DNA of 43,605 nt from an uncultured Acetatifactor sp. GTDB lineage: Bacteria; Bacillota; Clostridia; Lachnospirales; Lachnospiraceae. Positions 1-8,048 of the stretch are shown here, piece after piece. The stretch is taken from NCBI GenBank assembly GCA_947629645.1, contig CANREV010000022.1, positions 1 to 43,605 on the forward strand, written 5' to 3'. The notes under the pieces are model-generated. The model made no database searches. It saw nothing but the letters and a program-made list of their open reading frames with translations, and was not told the origin of the DNA. Every line of letters begins with the position of its first letter. Position 1 is the stretch's first letter. Position numbers and translations under genes: made by a program.

Positions 1-17
1 TTTCCAGAGGTAAGTTT

Positions 18-46
18 ACCACACTTGAGACATTTTCTCTTGTGGT
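18..46 (+). terminator. Possible hairpin at left edge
   Basis: The outer arms ACCACA (18-23) and TGTGGT (41-46) enclose a second short GAGA/TCTC pairing, and a T-rich stretch follows. It could end a gene lying left of the window, but the stem is interrupted and the upstream gene is not visible. Confidence 0.3.
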
Positions 47-103
47 TTATTAAGACATTATCATAAATGACTTATAATGATTGAAATGAAATAACAAAAA
101 TGC

Positions 104-131
104 TTGACAAGCCGGAAAAATGTGTTATAGT
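104..131 (+). promoter_or_regulatory. Sigma-A-type promoter of the metal exporter operon
   Basis: A perfect -35 box TTGACA (104-109) is followed after 16 bases by TATAGT (126-131). The predicted start of transcription, near 138, places the inverted repeats at 143-183 and 195-227 in the 5' leader of the exporter and Fur-family genes. Confidence 0.65.
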
Positions 132-142
132 ACTAAAATACA

Positions 143-227
143 GGGTTCCATATGCGAATGGGTTGCATTTGCATCTGGAACCCTGCCGGTTTGTCGGAGC
201 GATAGATGTCACTGAGTCAATGCTCCG
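143..227 (+). promoter_or_regulatory. Structured leader with two inverted repeats
   Basis: The first element pairs GGGTTCCA (143-150) with TGGAACCC (176-183) and, inside that, ATGCGAAT (152-159) with ATTTGCAT (167-174) around a 7-base loop. As RNA it is an almost unbroken 17-bp stem; as DNA the inner part is a plausible operator for the downstream Fur-family regulator. The second pairs CGGAGC (195-200) with GCTCCG (222-227), just before the ribosome binding site GGAG at 232-235. I do not recognise a known riboswitch class. Whether it acts as an operator or as RNA is not decided by the sequence. Confidence 0.45.
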
Positions 228-241
228 GAATGGAGATTACG

Positions 242-1087
242 ATGCGGGAAGTTATATTGGATACTTTGGAGGATACGCTGAAACTGGTTCCTTTTTTGTT
301 CCTGACGTATCTGGCGATGGAATATCTGGAGCACAGAACGGGAGAAAAGGTACAGAAATTAGTGCAAAGGGCAGGAAAATTCGGACCCTTGATCGGCGGC
401 GCGCTGGGAATAGTACCCCAGTGTGGTTTTTCCGCCGCGGCAGCCAGTCTTTATGCGGGCAGGGTGATCACTTTAGGCACCCTGTTGGCGATTTATCTGT
501 CCACTTCCGATGAGATGCTGCCGATTCTGATCTCAGAGCAGGCGCCTTTTCGGACGATCGCGCTGATCCTGCTGGCAAAGGCGGTGATCGGTATGACGGC
601 GGGATTTATCATTGACTTATTTTGCGGTTTTTACAAGGGAGCGAAAGAGGGCCATCATATCCATGAGGTTTGCGAACAGGAGCATTGCCATTGCGGGGAA
701 GGGGGCATTCTGCGTTCCGCCCTGCGGCATACAGTGCAGATTACTCTTTTTATTCTTGTGATCACATTCCTGTTAAATCTGGTGTTTTATTTTGTGGGAG
801 AGAATGTTTTGGCAGATATGATTCTGGACCGGAAAGTTGTGGGCCCCGTCCTTGCAGGGATCGTAGGGTTGATTCCCAACTGTGCCGGATCCGTGGTGAT
901 CACTCAGCTTTATCTGGAAGGCGTGATCGGCACAGGGGCTATGATGGCAGGGCTTTTGACTGGCACGGGTGTAGGAGTGCTGATCCTGTTTCGGCTGGAT
1001 CACAACAGGAAAGAAACCTTGAAAATTTTAGGACTGCTTTATCTGATCGGAGTACTGGTGGGGATTGCGGCAGGCTTATTGTTTTAA
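242..1087 (+). CDS. Putative heavy-metal exporter, ArsP_2-like family
   Basis: This 281-residue integral membrane protein has two homologous halves of hydrophobic segments. Each carries a similar signature: GIVPQCGFS near the start and GLIPNCAGS in the second half. That pattern is typical of the family described as putative 10-TM heavy-metal exporters (related to ArsP). A His/Cys-rich loop in the middle (HHIHEVCEQEHCHCGEG) could bind metal ions. The start at 242 is chosen because GGAG lies six bases upstream; ATGs at 206 and 230 lack this. It is followed after 12 bases by a Fur-family regulator, so the pair probably forms a metal-responsive export operon. Family assignment is fairly secure; the metal is unknown. 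Confidence 0.75.
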   Translation: MREVILDTLEDTLKLVPFLFLTYLAMEYLEHRTGEKVQKLVQRAGKFGPLIGGALGIVPQCGFSAAAASLYAGRVITLGTLLAIYLSTSDEMLPILISEQAPFRTIALILLAKAVIGMTAGFIIDLFCGFYKGAKEGHHIHEVCEQEHCHCGEGGILRSALRHTVQITLFILVITFLLNLVFYFVGENVLADMILDRKVVGPVLAGIVGLIPNCAGSVVITQLYLEGVIGTGAMMAGLLTGTGVGVLILFRLDHNRKETLKILGLLYLIGVLVGIAAGLLF

Positions 1088-1099
1088 GGAGAGAAAGGC

Positions 1100-1540
1100 A
1101 TGAATGATGAAAAGAGAGAATTTCCGCAGGGAATCAGGTGGACGAAACAGCGTAAAAATGTTTATGCGGTGCTTCAGGATGCGGGGGAACCGCTGACTCC
1201 TGTGCAGATTTATCACTTGGCGGAAAGACTGGCGGACGGTGAGGAGTATGCATTGTCTACCATTTACAGGATTCTGGCGGTTTTTGAAGAGAAGGGCATG
1301 GTTTCCAAAACCGCCTGGATCGGAGATGGTACGATGGTGTATGAATTGAACCGCGGAGAGCATACTCATTATGCGATATGTCTGGAGTGTCATAAGAGAA
1401 TCCCTCTGCCCCATTGTCCCTTTGCGCATATAGCATTGGAAAAAGATACGGATGGATTTGTTGTGACAGGGCATAAATTAGAACTTTATGGGTATTGTAA
1501 GGATTGCAGAAAAGAGGGAATTGGAGAGAATCAGGAGTGA
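1100..1540 (+). CDS. Fur-family metal-responsive transcriptional regulator
   Basis: The 146-residue protein has the Fur-family layout: an N-terminal winged helix (WTKQRKNVYAVLQ, then YALSTIYRILAVFEEKGMV), followed by a dimerisation and metal-binding half with HTHYAICLEC and YCKDC, whose two CxxC pairs fit a structural zinc site. AAGGAGAG precedes the ATG. It shares the transcript of the exporter, which suggests that it senses the same metal and controls the promoter at 104-131. Whether it is Fur, Zur or PerR in type cannot be told from the sequence alone. Confidence 0.85.
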   Translation: MNDEKREFPQGIRWTKQRKNVYAVLQDAGEPLTPVQIYHLAERLADGEEYALSTIYRILAVFEEKGMVSKTAWIGDGTMVYELNRGEHTHYAICLECHKRIPLPHCPFAHIALEKDTDGFVVTGHKLELYGYCKDCRKEGIGENQE

Positions 1541-1582
1541 AAGCGCAAAGTCGCGCTGCCGCGCTTTCCGGCGCTATGCGCC
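1539..1582 (+). other. Two GC-rich hairpins after the Fur-family gene
   Basis: GAAAGCGC (1539-1546) pairs with GCGCTTTC (1561-1568), and directly after it GGCGC (1570-1574) pairs with GCGCC (1578-1582). The first overlaps the stop codon. No T-tract follows, so this is not a classical intrinsic terminator, though it may stop or stabilise the transcript. Confidence 0.45.
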
Positions 1583-1634
1583 TGCCTTTGCTCATGAAAT
1601 GACGCTATAAAGTTTCAATTATTCAAAAAAGGGG

Positions 1635-1663
1635 TTGCAATTTAACAAGACATATAATATAAT
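1635..1663 (+). promoter_or_regulatory. Promoter of tRNA-Lys
   Basis: TTGCAA (1635-1640) and TATAAT (1658-1663) are spaced by 17 bases. The predicted transcription start lies about 40 bases ahead of the tRNA. Confidence 0.6.
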
Positions 1664-1708
1664 GAACATTGTGTTGTGAAAGACACGTTGGAAAATATTA
1701 TAAAGAAT

Positions 1709-1781
1709 GCACCGCTAGCTCAGTTGGTAGAGCACCTGACTCTTAATCAGGGTGTCCAGGGTTCGAGCCCCTGGCGGTGCA
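1709..1781 (+). tRNA. tRNA-Lys (anticodon CUU)
   Basis: The acceptor arms GCACCGC (1709-1715) and GCGGTGC (1774-1780) pair fully, with discriminator A at 1781. The D arm has CTCAGTTGGTAGAG. The anticodon stem CCTGA/TCAGG encloses CTCTTAA, giving anticodon CTT, which reads AAG lysine codons. The T arm CCAGG/CCTGG encloses GTTCGAGCC. CCA is not fully encoded (CAC follows). No copy of the tRNA 3' end was seen elsewhere in the window, so there is no evidence that an element uses it as an attachment site here. Confidence 0.95.
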
Positions 1782-1917
1782 CACACTCCCGCATGGGAGC
1801 TTAAAGTACTGATTTTGAGGACGCAAGAGCCTTGGGGTCGGTGCTTTTTTTTCGCAGAAAGAAAAGATTGAAAAACCTCTCTGATACAGTATAATAAAGT
1901 GTCAGGGAGGTATCTTT

Positions 1918-2586
1918 ATGAAGAGAAAAATACTGATCATTGAAGATGATTTTACCATACAAACGCAGCTTAAAACCCTTTTGTCCGGGAATGGATATGA
2001 GGTATTTGCGGTTACGGATTTTTCTCAAACGATAGAGCAGCTAAAAGAAATCGCGCCACATCTGGTCATTCTGGATATAAAACTTCCGGGGAATAATGGT
2101 TTTGAAATATGCTCTCAAATTCGCACTTTTTCAGATATTCCGATTGTATTCGTAACAAGCAGCAATACAGATATGGACGAACTGAACAGCATTATGCTGG
2201 GAGGAGATGCGTTTATCACGAAGCCTTATAATCCCGCTATTCTTCTTGCTAAAATTGCGGCATTGTTAAAGAAAGCCCACCCTTTTCCTCAAACAGAAAC
2301 TTTTATGTGGAAAGAAGCTGTCCTGCATTTGGAGAGCAGCATGATAGAGTACAAAGGACAGAAAGCGGAATTGACAAAGAATGAATTGAAAATCCTTTAC
2401 TACCTTTTTAAGAACGCCGGAAAAATCTGTTCCAGAAATGATATTGTGGATTTTCTTTGGGACAATCAGCTTTATGTTGATGATAATGCCCTAAGCGTCA
2501 ATATTAACCGTATTCGAGACAAACTGGCAGCAATCGGACTTGTAGATTTCATTAAAACAAAACACAGGCAGGGATATACATTATGA
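1918..2586 (+). CDS. OmpR-family response regulator, BceR type
   Basis: The protein has 222 residues. The N-terminal receiver domain carries the acidic pair EDD near residue 9, the phospho-acceptor Asp53 in VILDIKLPG, and the conserved lysine in FITKPYNP. The C-terminal winged helix of the OmpR type covers about residues 125-222 (LTKNELKILYYLF, then DNALSVNINRIRDKL). GGAGG stands at 1905-1909. The stop overlaps the kinase start by four bases (ATGA), so the two are translationally coupled. In this family the regulator activates the neighbouring ABC transporter genes when antimicrobial peptides are present; the inverted repeat at 3609-3628 is its likely binding site. Confidence 0.92.
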   Translation: MKRKILIIEDDFTIQTQLKTLLSGNGYEVFAVTDFSQTIEQLKEIAPHLVILDIKLPGNNGFEICSQIRTFSDIPIVFVTSSNTDMDELNSIMLGGDAFITKPYNPAILLAKIAALLKKAHPFPQTETFMWKEAVLHLESSMIEYKGQKAELTKNELKILYYLFKNAGKICSRNDIVDFLWDNQLYVDDNALSVNINRIRDKLAAIGLVDFIKTKHRQGYTL

Positions 2587-3596
2587 GTGGAAAACAATAT
2601 CTGAAAGATCAACTCCCCGTCATTTTAATCAATCTGCTGGGTATGCTTGCCCTTGCCTTGTTCCTGATTGCAAGCGATAGTCCTGTCCAAACAGTCTTGT
2701 TTATTCTTGCCGTCTGGTCGATCGTCCTTGTTTTATCTTTGCTGACTTTTTATTTCTCACGAAAAAAGTATCTAAATAAACTGTTGGATATGACGGAGCA
2801 ATTGGAAGAACGATATTTACTGCCGGAAATCATGCAGGCGCCGGAAAGGGCTGATGAACAGGTTTTTTACCGGATTATGAAAATGGCTGAAAAATCCATG
2901 TTGGAACGGATTGGCGAAGTGCAGAGGGAACGCAGGGAATATAAAGAATACATTGAACAATGGATACACGAAGTAAAAACACCAATTACAGCTATGAAGC
3001 TGCTATGTGAGAATAACCGTTCTCCCTTTTCCAGAGAGGTATTGGCAGAGTTAGAGAATATCAATCAATATACAGAACAGGCGCTTTACTATGCACGGAG
3101 TGAACACGCTGAAAAGGACTATTCTGTCCGTGAAGTCAATTTAAGCGATGTTGTGCATAGTGCGATCGCAGATAATAAGTATCTTTTGCGTCAAAGCAAG
3201 ATGACGATTAAGATAGACGATATAGAGAGCAGAGTTTACACGGATGAAAAATGGGTGCGGTTCATCTTAAATCAGATTATCGGCAATGCGATCAAATACC
3301 ATGCGGAGCAGCCTGTTTTGCATTTTGGGGCGACAAAAACAAACGACAGGGTTGTGTTATCTGTCAGTGATAACGGGATAGGCATTCCTAAAAGTGATTT
3401 ACCCCGTATTTTTGAAAAAGGATTTACAGGACAGAATGGGCGGACTGGGAAAAATTCTACTGGAATTGGTCTATATCTCTGCAAACGTCTGTGTGATAAG
3501 CTGGGAATGGGATTGAGCGCTTATTCTGAAAACAGAGGAACAACGATTTCACTTATCTTTCAAATGAATGATTTTATTATCGGAGTGCAGGGCTGA
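2583..3596 (+). CDS. Intramembrane-sensing histidine kinase, BceS type
   Basis: The protein has 337 residues. Two transmembrane helices close to the N-terminus (about 13-31 and 36-57) have almost no extracellular loop, the hallmark of BceS-like kinases that cannot sense a ligand themselves and instead read the state of the partner ABC transporter. The H-box is QWIHEVKTPITAMKLL with His129. The ATP-binding domain shows an N-box (NQIIGNAIKYH), a G1 box (DNGIGIP) and a G2 box (GTGIGL-like, here STGIGLYLCKRL). Its place between the regulator and the ABC genes supports the Bce assignment. Confidence 0.92.
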   Translation: MSGKQYLKDQLPVILINLLGMLALALFLIASDSPVQTVLFILAVWSIVLVLSLLTFYFSRKKYLNKLLDMTEQLEERYLLPEIMQAPERADEQVFYRIMKMAEKSMLERIGEVQRERREYKEYIEQWIHEVKTPITAMKLLCENNRSPFSREVLAELENINQYTEQALYYARSEHAEKDYSVREVNLSDVVHSAIADNKYLLRQSKMTIKIDDIESRVYTDEKWVRFILNQIIGNAIKYHAEQPVLHFGATKTNDRVVLSVSDNGIGIPKSDLPRIFEKGFTGQNGRTGKNSTGIGLYLCKRLCDKLGMGLSAYSENRGTTISLIFQMNDFIIGVQG

Positions 3597-3608
3597 TGTG
3601 TTCTGCAC

Positions 3609-3664
3609 TTCTTACATTTTTGTAAGAACTGTGTAAGAAAACCTGATACAAAAAATGATATACT
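3609..3664 (+). promoter_or_regulatory. BceR-type operator and promoter of the ABC genes
   Basis: The perfect inverted repeat TTCTTACA (3609-3616), four T, TGTAAGAA (3621-3628) lies 30 bases upstream of a -10 box TATACT (3659-3664). No good -35 box exists at the correct spacing, as expected for a promoter that needs an activator. A further half-like TGTAAG is at 3632-3637. BceR-family sites are inverted repeats of this kind; binding here is inferred. Confidence 0.6.
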
Positions 3665-3706
3665 CCATTTACAATAAGGATATGGAACAGTAAGGAGGCT
3701 TATCGG

Positions 3707-4474
3707 ATGAATACAATTTTGAAGCTGGAGCATATCCAGAAATATTATGGCAGCGAGGGGAATATTACCAAAGCCATTAAAGATATCAGTTTTTCTGTGG
3801 AAGCCGGAGAATTTCTCGGAATTATGGGTGCGTCCGGTTCCGGAAAGACAACGCTGCTCAACTGTATTTCTACGATTGATACCGTAAGCGCGGGGCATAT
3901 TTTTTTAGAGGGAACGGACATAACGGAAATCAAACAAAAATCTCTTGCCCGCTTTCGCAGAGAAAATTTAGGTTTTGTATTTCAAGACTTCAATTTGCTG
4001 GATACATTGACGATTTCAGAAAATATTGCACTGGCATTAGCAATCAATAATGTCCCGGCCGGAAGCGTGGAACCCCGTGTTTTGGATATGGCCGGGAAGC
4101 TGAATATAAACGATATTCTAAACAAATATCCTTATCAGGTATCGGGCGGTCAAAAACAGCGCTGCGCCTGTGCAAGGGCAATGATCAATAATCCAAAACT
4201 TTTGTTGGCAGATGAGCCGACGGGAGCATTAGACAGCCATTCCTCACAAATGCTTTTGTCTACCATTCAAAGTATCAATGAGCAGCTTAGGGCGACAATC
4301 CTTATGGTAACTCATGACGCTTTTACCGCCAGTTATGCCAGCCGTATCCTTTTTTTGAAAGACGGAGAGATCTTTATGGAACTGCGCAAGGGAGACGATG
4401 GCAGAAGTGCTTTTTTTGATAAGATTCTGAACGTCCTTACCATGATCGGAGGAGGACAGAGCCATGTATGCTAA
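3707..4474 (+). CDS. ABC transporter ATP-binding protein, BceA type
   Basis: The 255-residue ATPase has Walker A GASGSGKTT (about 41-49), a Q-loop in FVFQDFNLLDTL, signature VSGGQKQR (about 145-152), Walker B LLLADEPTG and switch histidine in MVTHD. The FQDFNLLDTLT sequence is typical of the MacB/LolD/BceA group of ATPases that work with FtsX-fold permeases. GGAGG at 3694-3698 gives the start. It overlaps the permease gene by 11 bases. With the permease it is expected to free lipid-II-cycle targets from peptide antibiotics and to act as the sensor for the kinase. Confidence 0.93.
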   Translation: MNTILKLEHIQKYYGSEGNITKAIKDISFSVEAGEFLGIMGASGSGKTTLLNCISTIDTVSAGHIFLEGTDITEIKQKSLARFRRENLGFVFQDFNLLDTLTISENIALALAINNVPAGSVEPRVLDMAGKLNINDILNKYPYQVSGGQKQRCACARAMINNPKLLLADEPTGALDSHSSQMLLSTIQSINEQLRATILMVTHDAFTASYASRILFLKDGEIFMELRKGDDGRSAFFDKILNVLTMIGGGQSHVC

Positions 4475-6671
4475 ACTCGTTTTCAGAAACGCAAAACGGT
4501 CTGTAAAAGACTATCTGGTCTACATTGTCACAATGACGATCTGCGTTGCTTTGTTTTATGCGTTCCTGTCTGTTTCCAGTAGTTATTATAACCCGGATAT
4601 AGGCAGCGAGTATGATTTTACTCTGTTAAGTGACGGAATGAAAGTTGCGATCTGCATGATAACATTGCTGTTGTTGTTTTTGATACGGTTCGTCAATCAT
4701 TATATGTTCCTGCGAAAGCAAAAAGAGTTTGCGCTCCAGTCCATTATGGGAATGGAACAAAAAACCATTGGCAGGATTTTCTTTGCAGAAACGCTGATTA
4801 TGGGTATGCTTTCCATTTTTACCGGGATTTTTCTTGGTGTATTTTGCTCTCAGTTTATTACCGCAACGCTTCTTACCGCGTATGGAAAGCCTTATGAAAT
4901 CTCGTGGACATTATTTCCGGATACCGTTTTGCTGACAGTGGTATTTTTCGTGGCAGGTTTTTTTGTGGTGGGAATTTTCAATACCCGTACCATTCAGAAA
5001 ACAAAAATCATTGATATGCTTTCCGCAGAGAAAGAAAATGAACCCGAACTAAAAAAGAGCCGCTTCATTTCTATTGCAGCAGTCTTCTTTGAATTATTTA
5101 CCGTGTGGGGATTGATTACAGGAATACAAAAGGCCTGGTTTTATTATGACCCCCGATTTGCGCTTCCAGTGAAGCTTATGTTTTGGGGGAATATACTTTT
5201 TCCGCTGTTTGCTTTGCTGTGGCCGGTATTTTGCATGATCAGAAAGAAAAAGAGGGAATACCTCCTTATCGGTCTGCTGATATGTTCTGTATTAAACGCT
5301 TTTACAGCAGCCAACGTTGCAGCATTAAAAAATAAATATTATCTGCCTTTAGGCAGCGGAACGCTCAAACAATATCTGCTTTTTGTTTTGATGGACTTAC
5401 TTTTCTTCATTTGCGCCTTGATTTATCTTATCAGTGGTTTGATCGTGGTATGGAAAGAAAAATCGCCGGAACACCGATACCCTGAGGAAGCGCTTTTCTT
5501 TTTCGGACAGATTACCTCAAAGCTGAATACGACCAGTAAGACTATGGCAATCATTTGTATTACGTTGGTATTGGCAATTTTCATGTTCGTTGCAGCCCCT
5601 GTTTTGACGGGCTGGTCGCTTGGGTATCTGGATATACGATCTATGTATGATGTGCAGGTATCTTCAAGATACAATGATGTTTATGAAGAAGAAAATCTGC
5701 CACAGGACAGTTACGAGATCATTACTGATTTTCTGACGGAACATAAAATAGATACAGACTATGACTGCACTTTCAGTCTATATCTGCCAGAGAAAAACGA
5801 TTTTCACAACAGACAGAAATATGATTTCCCGATTGTGGCAATTTCTTTGAGTGATTATAACACTATACGGGAAATGCTGGGTTACGAACAGATTTCTCTG
5901 GGGGAAGATGAATTTACAACACAATGGAAAGCAATCGCCACCGATAAAGAACGGGATAGCTTTTTAAAAGAGCATACCAGTATTATGACAGACGCAGGAG
6001 AATTGACTCTTTCCGGGCAGTCATATTATGAGGACGCAATCGGAGAAACAGCGTACAATTCTTATACAGATATACTCTATGTATTTCCTGACAGTGTTTG
6101 CGAGAAACTGCTGCCGGTAATAAAAAACCGCTATATCACAACAGCAGAAAACATTTCTTATGAAAATGCAAGGGAACTGGAAAAACTTTTTACAGAAGAA
6201 TATCCGGAGCAGGCAGAAAGCGGCGTTATGTATGGAATACGGTTCAGCACATTACAGACGAACAGTACGATAGCAAATAATTTTATTTTGCAGGCTGCAA
6301 TGCTTTATGGCGCTGTTGTATTGATGATAATATGTCTTACCGTACTTTCTTTGCAACAGCTTTTAGACGCAGGACAATATAAATACCGCTTCTCTGTGCT
6401 CCGAAAATTGGGTGTAGAAGAAAAGCATATCGGAAAACTTATCTTGCAGCAGTTAAGCGTTTGGTTCGGGCTGCCAATTATTGCAGCAATCATGGTAGCT
6501 GCTGTTATAATAACTTATTTTATCCAAATCATATCAGCAGAAATTTCAGCCTATATCGGGTTTGGTGCATTGATGTTACAGATTGGGGCAACAATGGGGA
6601 TTCTGGTAATTTTGCTGATTTGTTACTTCCTAAGTACATGGATTATATTTAGGCGTTCTGTTAATTCATAG
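4464..6671 (+). CDS. FtsX-family ABC permease, BceB type
   Basis: The protein has 735 residues. It starts with the typical short cytoplasmic MYAKLVFRNAKRSVKDYLVY, then shows about ten hydrophobic helices: one near the N-terminus, a group of three (about 50-180), a further group (about 195-325), one at about 365-385 and a C-terminal trio (about 610-730). A large extracellular domain of roughly 210 residues sits between about 390 and 605. That organisation is the BceB signature; the loop is the part that recognises the peptide. The length is somewhat above the usual 620-670 residues. The gene ends the four-gene module. Confidence 0.92.
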   Translation: MYAKLVFRNAKRSVKDYLVYIVTMTICVALFYAFLSVSSSYYNPDIGSEYDFTLLSDGMKVAICMITLLLLFLIRFVNHYMFLRKQKEFALQSIMGMEQKTIGRIFFAETLIMGMLSIFTGIFLGVFCSQFITATLLTAYGKPYEISWTLFPDTVLLTVVFFVAGFFVVGIFNTRTIQKTKIIDMLSAEKENEPELKKSRFISIAAVFFELFTVWGLITGIQKAWFYYDPRFALPVKLMFWGNILFPLFALLWPVFCMIRKKKREYLLIGLLICSVLNAFTAANVAALKNKYYLPLGSGTLKQYLLFVLMDLLFFICALIYLISGLIVVWKEKSPEHRYPEEALFFFGQITSKLNTTSKTMAIICITLVLAIFMFVAAPVLTGWSLGYLDIRSMYDVQVSSRYNDVYEEENLPQDSYEIITDFLTEHKIDTDYDCTFSLYLPEKNDFHNRQKYDFPIVAISLSDYNTIREMLGYEQISLGEDEFTTQWKAIATDKERDSFLKEHTSIMTDAGELTLSGQSYYEDAIGETAYNSYTDILYVFPDSVCEKLLPVIKNRYITTAENISYENARELEKLFTEEYPEQAESGVMYGIRFSTLQTNSTIANNFILQAAMLYGAVVLMIICLTVLSLQQLLDAGQYKYRFSVLRKLGVEEKHIGKLILQQLSVWFGLPIIAAIMVAAVIITYFIQIISAEISAYIGFGALMLQIGATMGILVILLICYFLSTWIIFRRSVNS

Positions 6672-7097
6672 CGAGTGCAATTTATAGCACTTTGACGGTT
6701 GCGGAATCAAAGTTTTCCTAAAAGCTCTCCGGTAGATAAAACAGTTTATACAGCTTTGCGCCACATTTGCAAACCATGTGGAGTGTGGGGCGGATATCAG
6801 GAATATCCAAAAGAACTGATACAGCTGGAAATCAAGCCGGAAACCGCACTGGCACAATAGAGCAGTTAGCGCAGAATATGGAGTTGAAAAACAGGTGCAA
6901 CTCATGGGTGTAAAAATGAGCCGGAATCGTTTGTAATTAAAATGTTTTTTTAAATCAATAGTGTCCATGTATATAGTCCGTATATTGTTTTGAAGCGATG
7001 ACCAATTCATCGAAATTTTGTTGGATTACATAGGAACCCGCCCCGATAGGTATGGTTGATTTTTAAATTTTCCGAAAAGGGATGTCGGAGCAAATTT
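6672..7097. other. Gene-free stretch with probable coding debris
   Basis: No full gene is visible. One forward frame between about 6757 and 6860 encodes a coherent-looking run containing CKPCGVWGGYQEYPKE and QLEIKPET before a stop, which looks like the C-terminal tail of a lost protein, but I cannot name the family. The rest appears non-coding. It marks the left border of the accessory patchwork that reaches to about 10.6 kb. Confidence 0.35.
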
Positions 7098-7144
7098 AAT
7101 GGAAATGTGATATGTAAATGAGCATGATTGTGGTATTATGTTAG
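7098..7144 (+). promoter_or_regulatory. Extended -10 promoter module, copy A
   Basis: TGGTATTAT (7131-7139 area) is an extended -10 box (TG, one base, TATTAT) without a good -35 box. The 47 bases at 7098-7144 match those at 41035-41081 in about 40 positions, and a weaker copy is at 42263-42309. It lies about 35 bases ahead of the acetyltransferase gene. Confidence 0.55.
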
Positions 7145-7177
7145 TGGAACAGATCGGGTAGTTGACGAGGTATAGCC

Positions 7178-7702
7178 ATGGTCTATTATGATAAAAATGG
7201 AATTGTAATTCGGGATTTGCGGCCGAGCGATGCCCAAATCATTACGGATGAAGAAATCGCGCAGGGCTGGCAGGCGACAATTGATAAATATGAGATGAGG
7301 CTGAAACACCAGGCCGAGGGCAAATCAATCGCGTTGGTCGCCGAATGGAATGGTAACGTTGCCGGATACGTTAACGTTTATCCCGATGCCAAGAGTGGCG
7401 CGTTCGCAAATCGAGGCTATGCGGAAATCGTTGACTTCGGCGTTCTGGAAAAATACAGGCGCAAAGGGATCGGCAGCAAGCTCATGGATCTTGCGGAGCA
7501 GATCGCGTTCTCTTATTCGGACGTAATATACCTCGGCGTGGGACTGCACAGCGGATACGGAAGCGCCCAGAGAATGTATGTCAAGCGGGGATACATTCCG
7601 GACGGGAGCGGCGTCTGGTATAAAGATCAGATCTGTGAGCCGTATTGCGATTGCTGCAATGACGATGATCTTGTATTGTATTTATCGAAACGAATAAAGT
7701 AA
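7178..7702 (+). CDS. GNAT-family N-acetyltransferase
   Basis: The 174-residue protein has the GNAT fold markers. A central strand AEIVDFGVLEKYRR is followed by the acetyl-CoA pyrophosphate-binding loop YRRKGIGSKLM (motif A), and later strand-helix VIYLGVGLHSGYGSAQRMYVKRGYIPDG (motif B). A GACGAGG ribosome binding site precedes ATG 7178. The C-terminus carries the Cys-rich CEPYCDCCNDDD. The substrate cannot be predicted; such stand-alone acetyltransferases often modify small amines, antibiotics or protein N-termini. It lies among mobile-element remnants and carries its own promoter module. Confidence 0.85.
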   Translation: MVYYDKNGIVIRDLRPSDAQIITDEEIAQGWQATIDKYEMRLKHQAEGKSIALVAEWNGNVAGYVNVYPDAKSGAFANRGYAEIVDFGVLEKYRRKGIGSKLMDLAEQIAFSYSDVIYLGVGLHSGYGSAQRMYVKRGYIPDGSGVWYKDQICEPYCDCCNDDDLVLYLSKRIK

Positions 7703-7745
7703 ATTATCGTTTACCGCAAAATAATAGTAGAAAGGAAACAGTAAT

Positions 7746-8048
7746 ATGCAAAATGCAGTATTAACAATAGAAAATATAATCAACATGGTTAAACCGATTG
7801 CCGAAAAGTATCATGTAGACCAGATTTATTTATTTGGTTCCTATGCAAGAGGAGAAGCGGGAGCAGATAGCGATTTAGATTTTTTAGTATACGGGGGAGA
7901 TAACTTCAAACTTACCATGATTTTTGCGCTTGCCGAAGAATTGCGGGAAGTACTGGATAAAAAGGTGGATGTATTTGAAATTCACGAAATTAATCAGGAG
8001 AGTGAATTTTACAATACAATTATGAAAGAGAGGCTGCTTGTAGCATGA
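7746..8048 (+). CDS. MntA-type nucleotidyltransferase antitoxin
   Basis: This 100-residue minimal nucleotidyltransferase has the catalytic signature GSYARG (31-36) followed by DSDLD (41-45), and a third acidic residue in KKVDVFEI (about residue 79). The next gene encodes a HepT-like protein and overlaps it by four bases (ATGA). Together these define the MNT/HepT toxin-antitoxin arrangement, in which MntA transfers AMP to a tyrosine of HepT and so silences the toxin. The function in this strain is inferred from family and context. The ribosome binding site is AAAGGAAA at about 7731-7738. Confidence 0.88.
   Translation: MQNAVLTIENIINMVKPIAEKYHVDQIYLFGSYARGEAGADSDLDFLVYGGDNFKLTMIFALAEELREVLDKKVDVFEIHEINQESEFYNTIMKERLLVA

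Noticed and set aside
1709..1850. tRNA-Lys as integration site of the downstream Bce/accessory region
   Set aside because: I found no second copy of the tRNA 3' end in the window and no intact integrase next to it. The Bce module also looks complete and undisturbed.
1785..1850. Terminator after tRNA-Lys
   Set aside because: CTCCC/GGGAG pairs at 1785-1799 but has no T-run directly behind; the T8 at about 1843 has no convincing stem. A terminator may exist, but I cannot define it.
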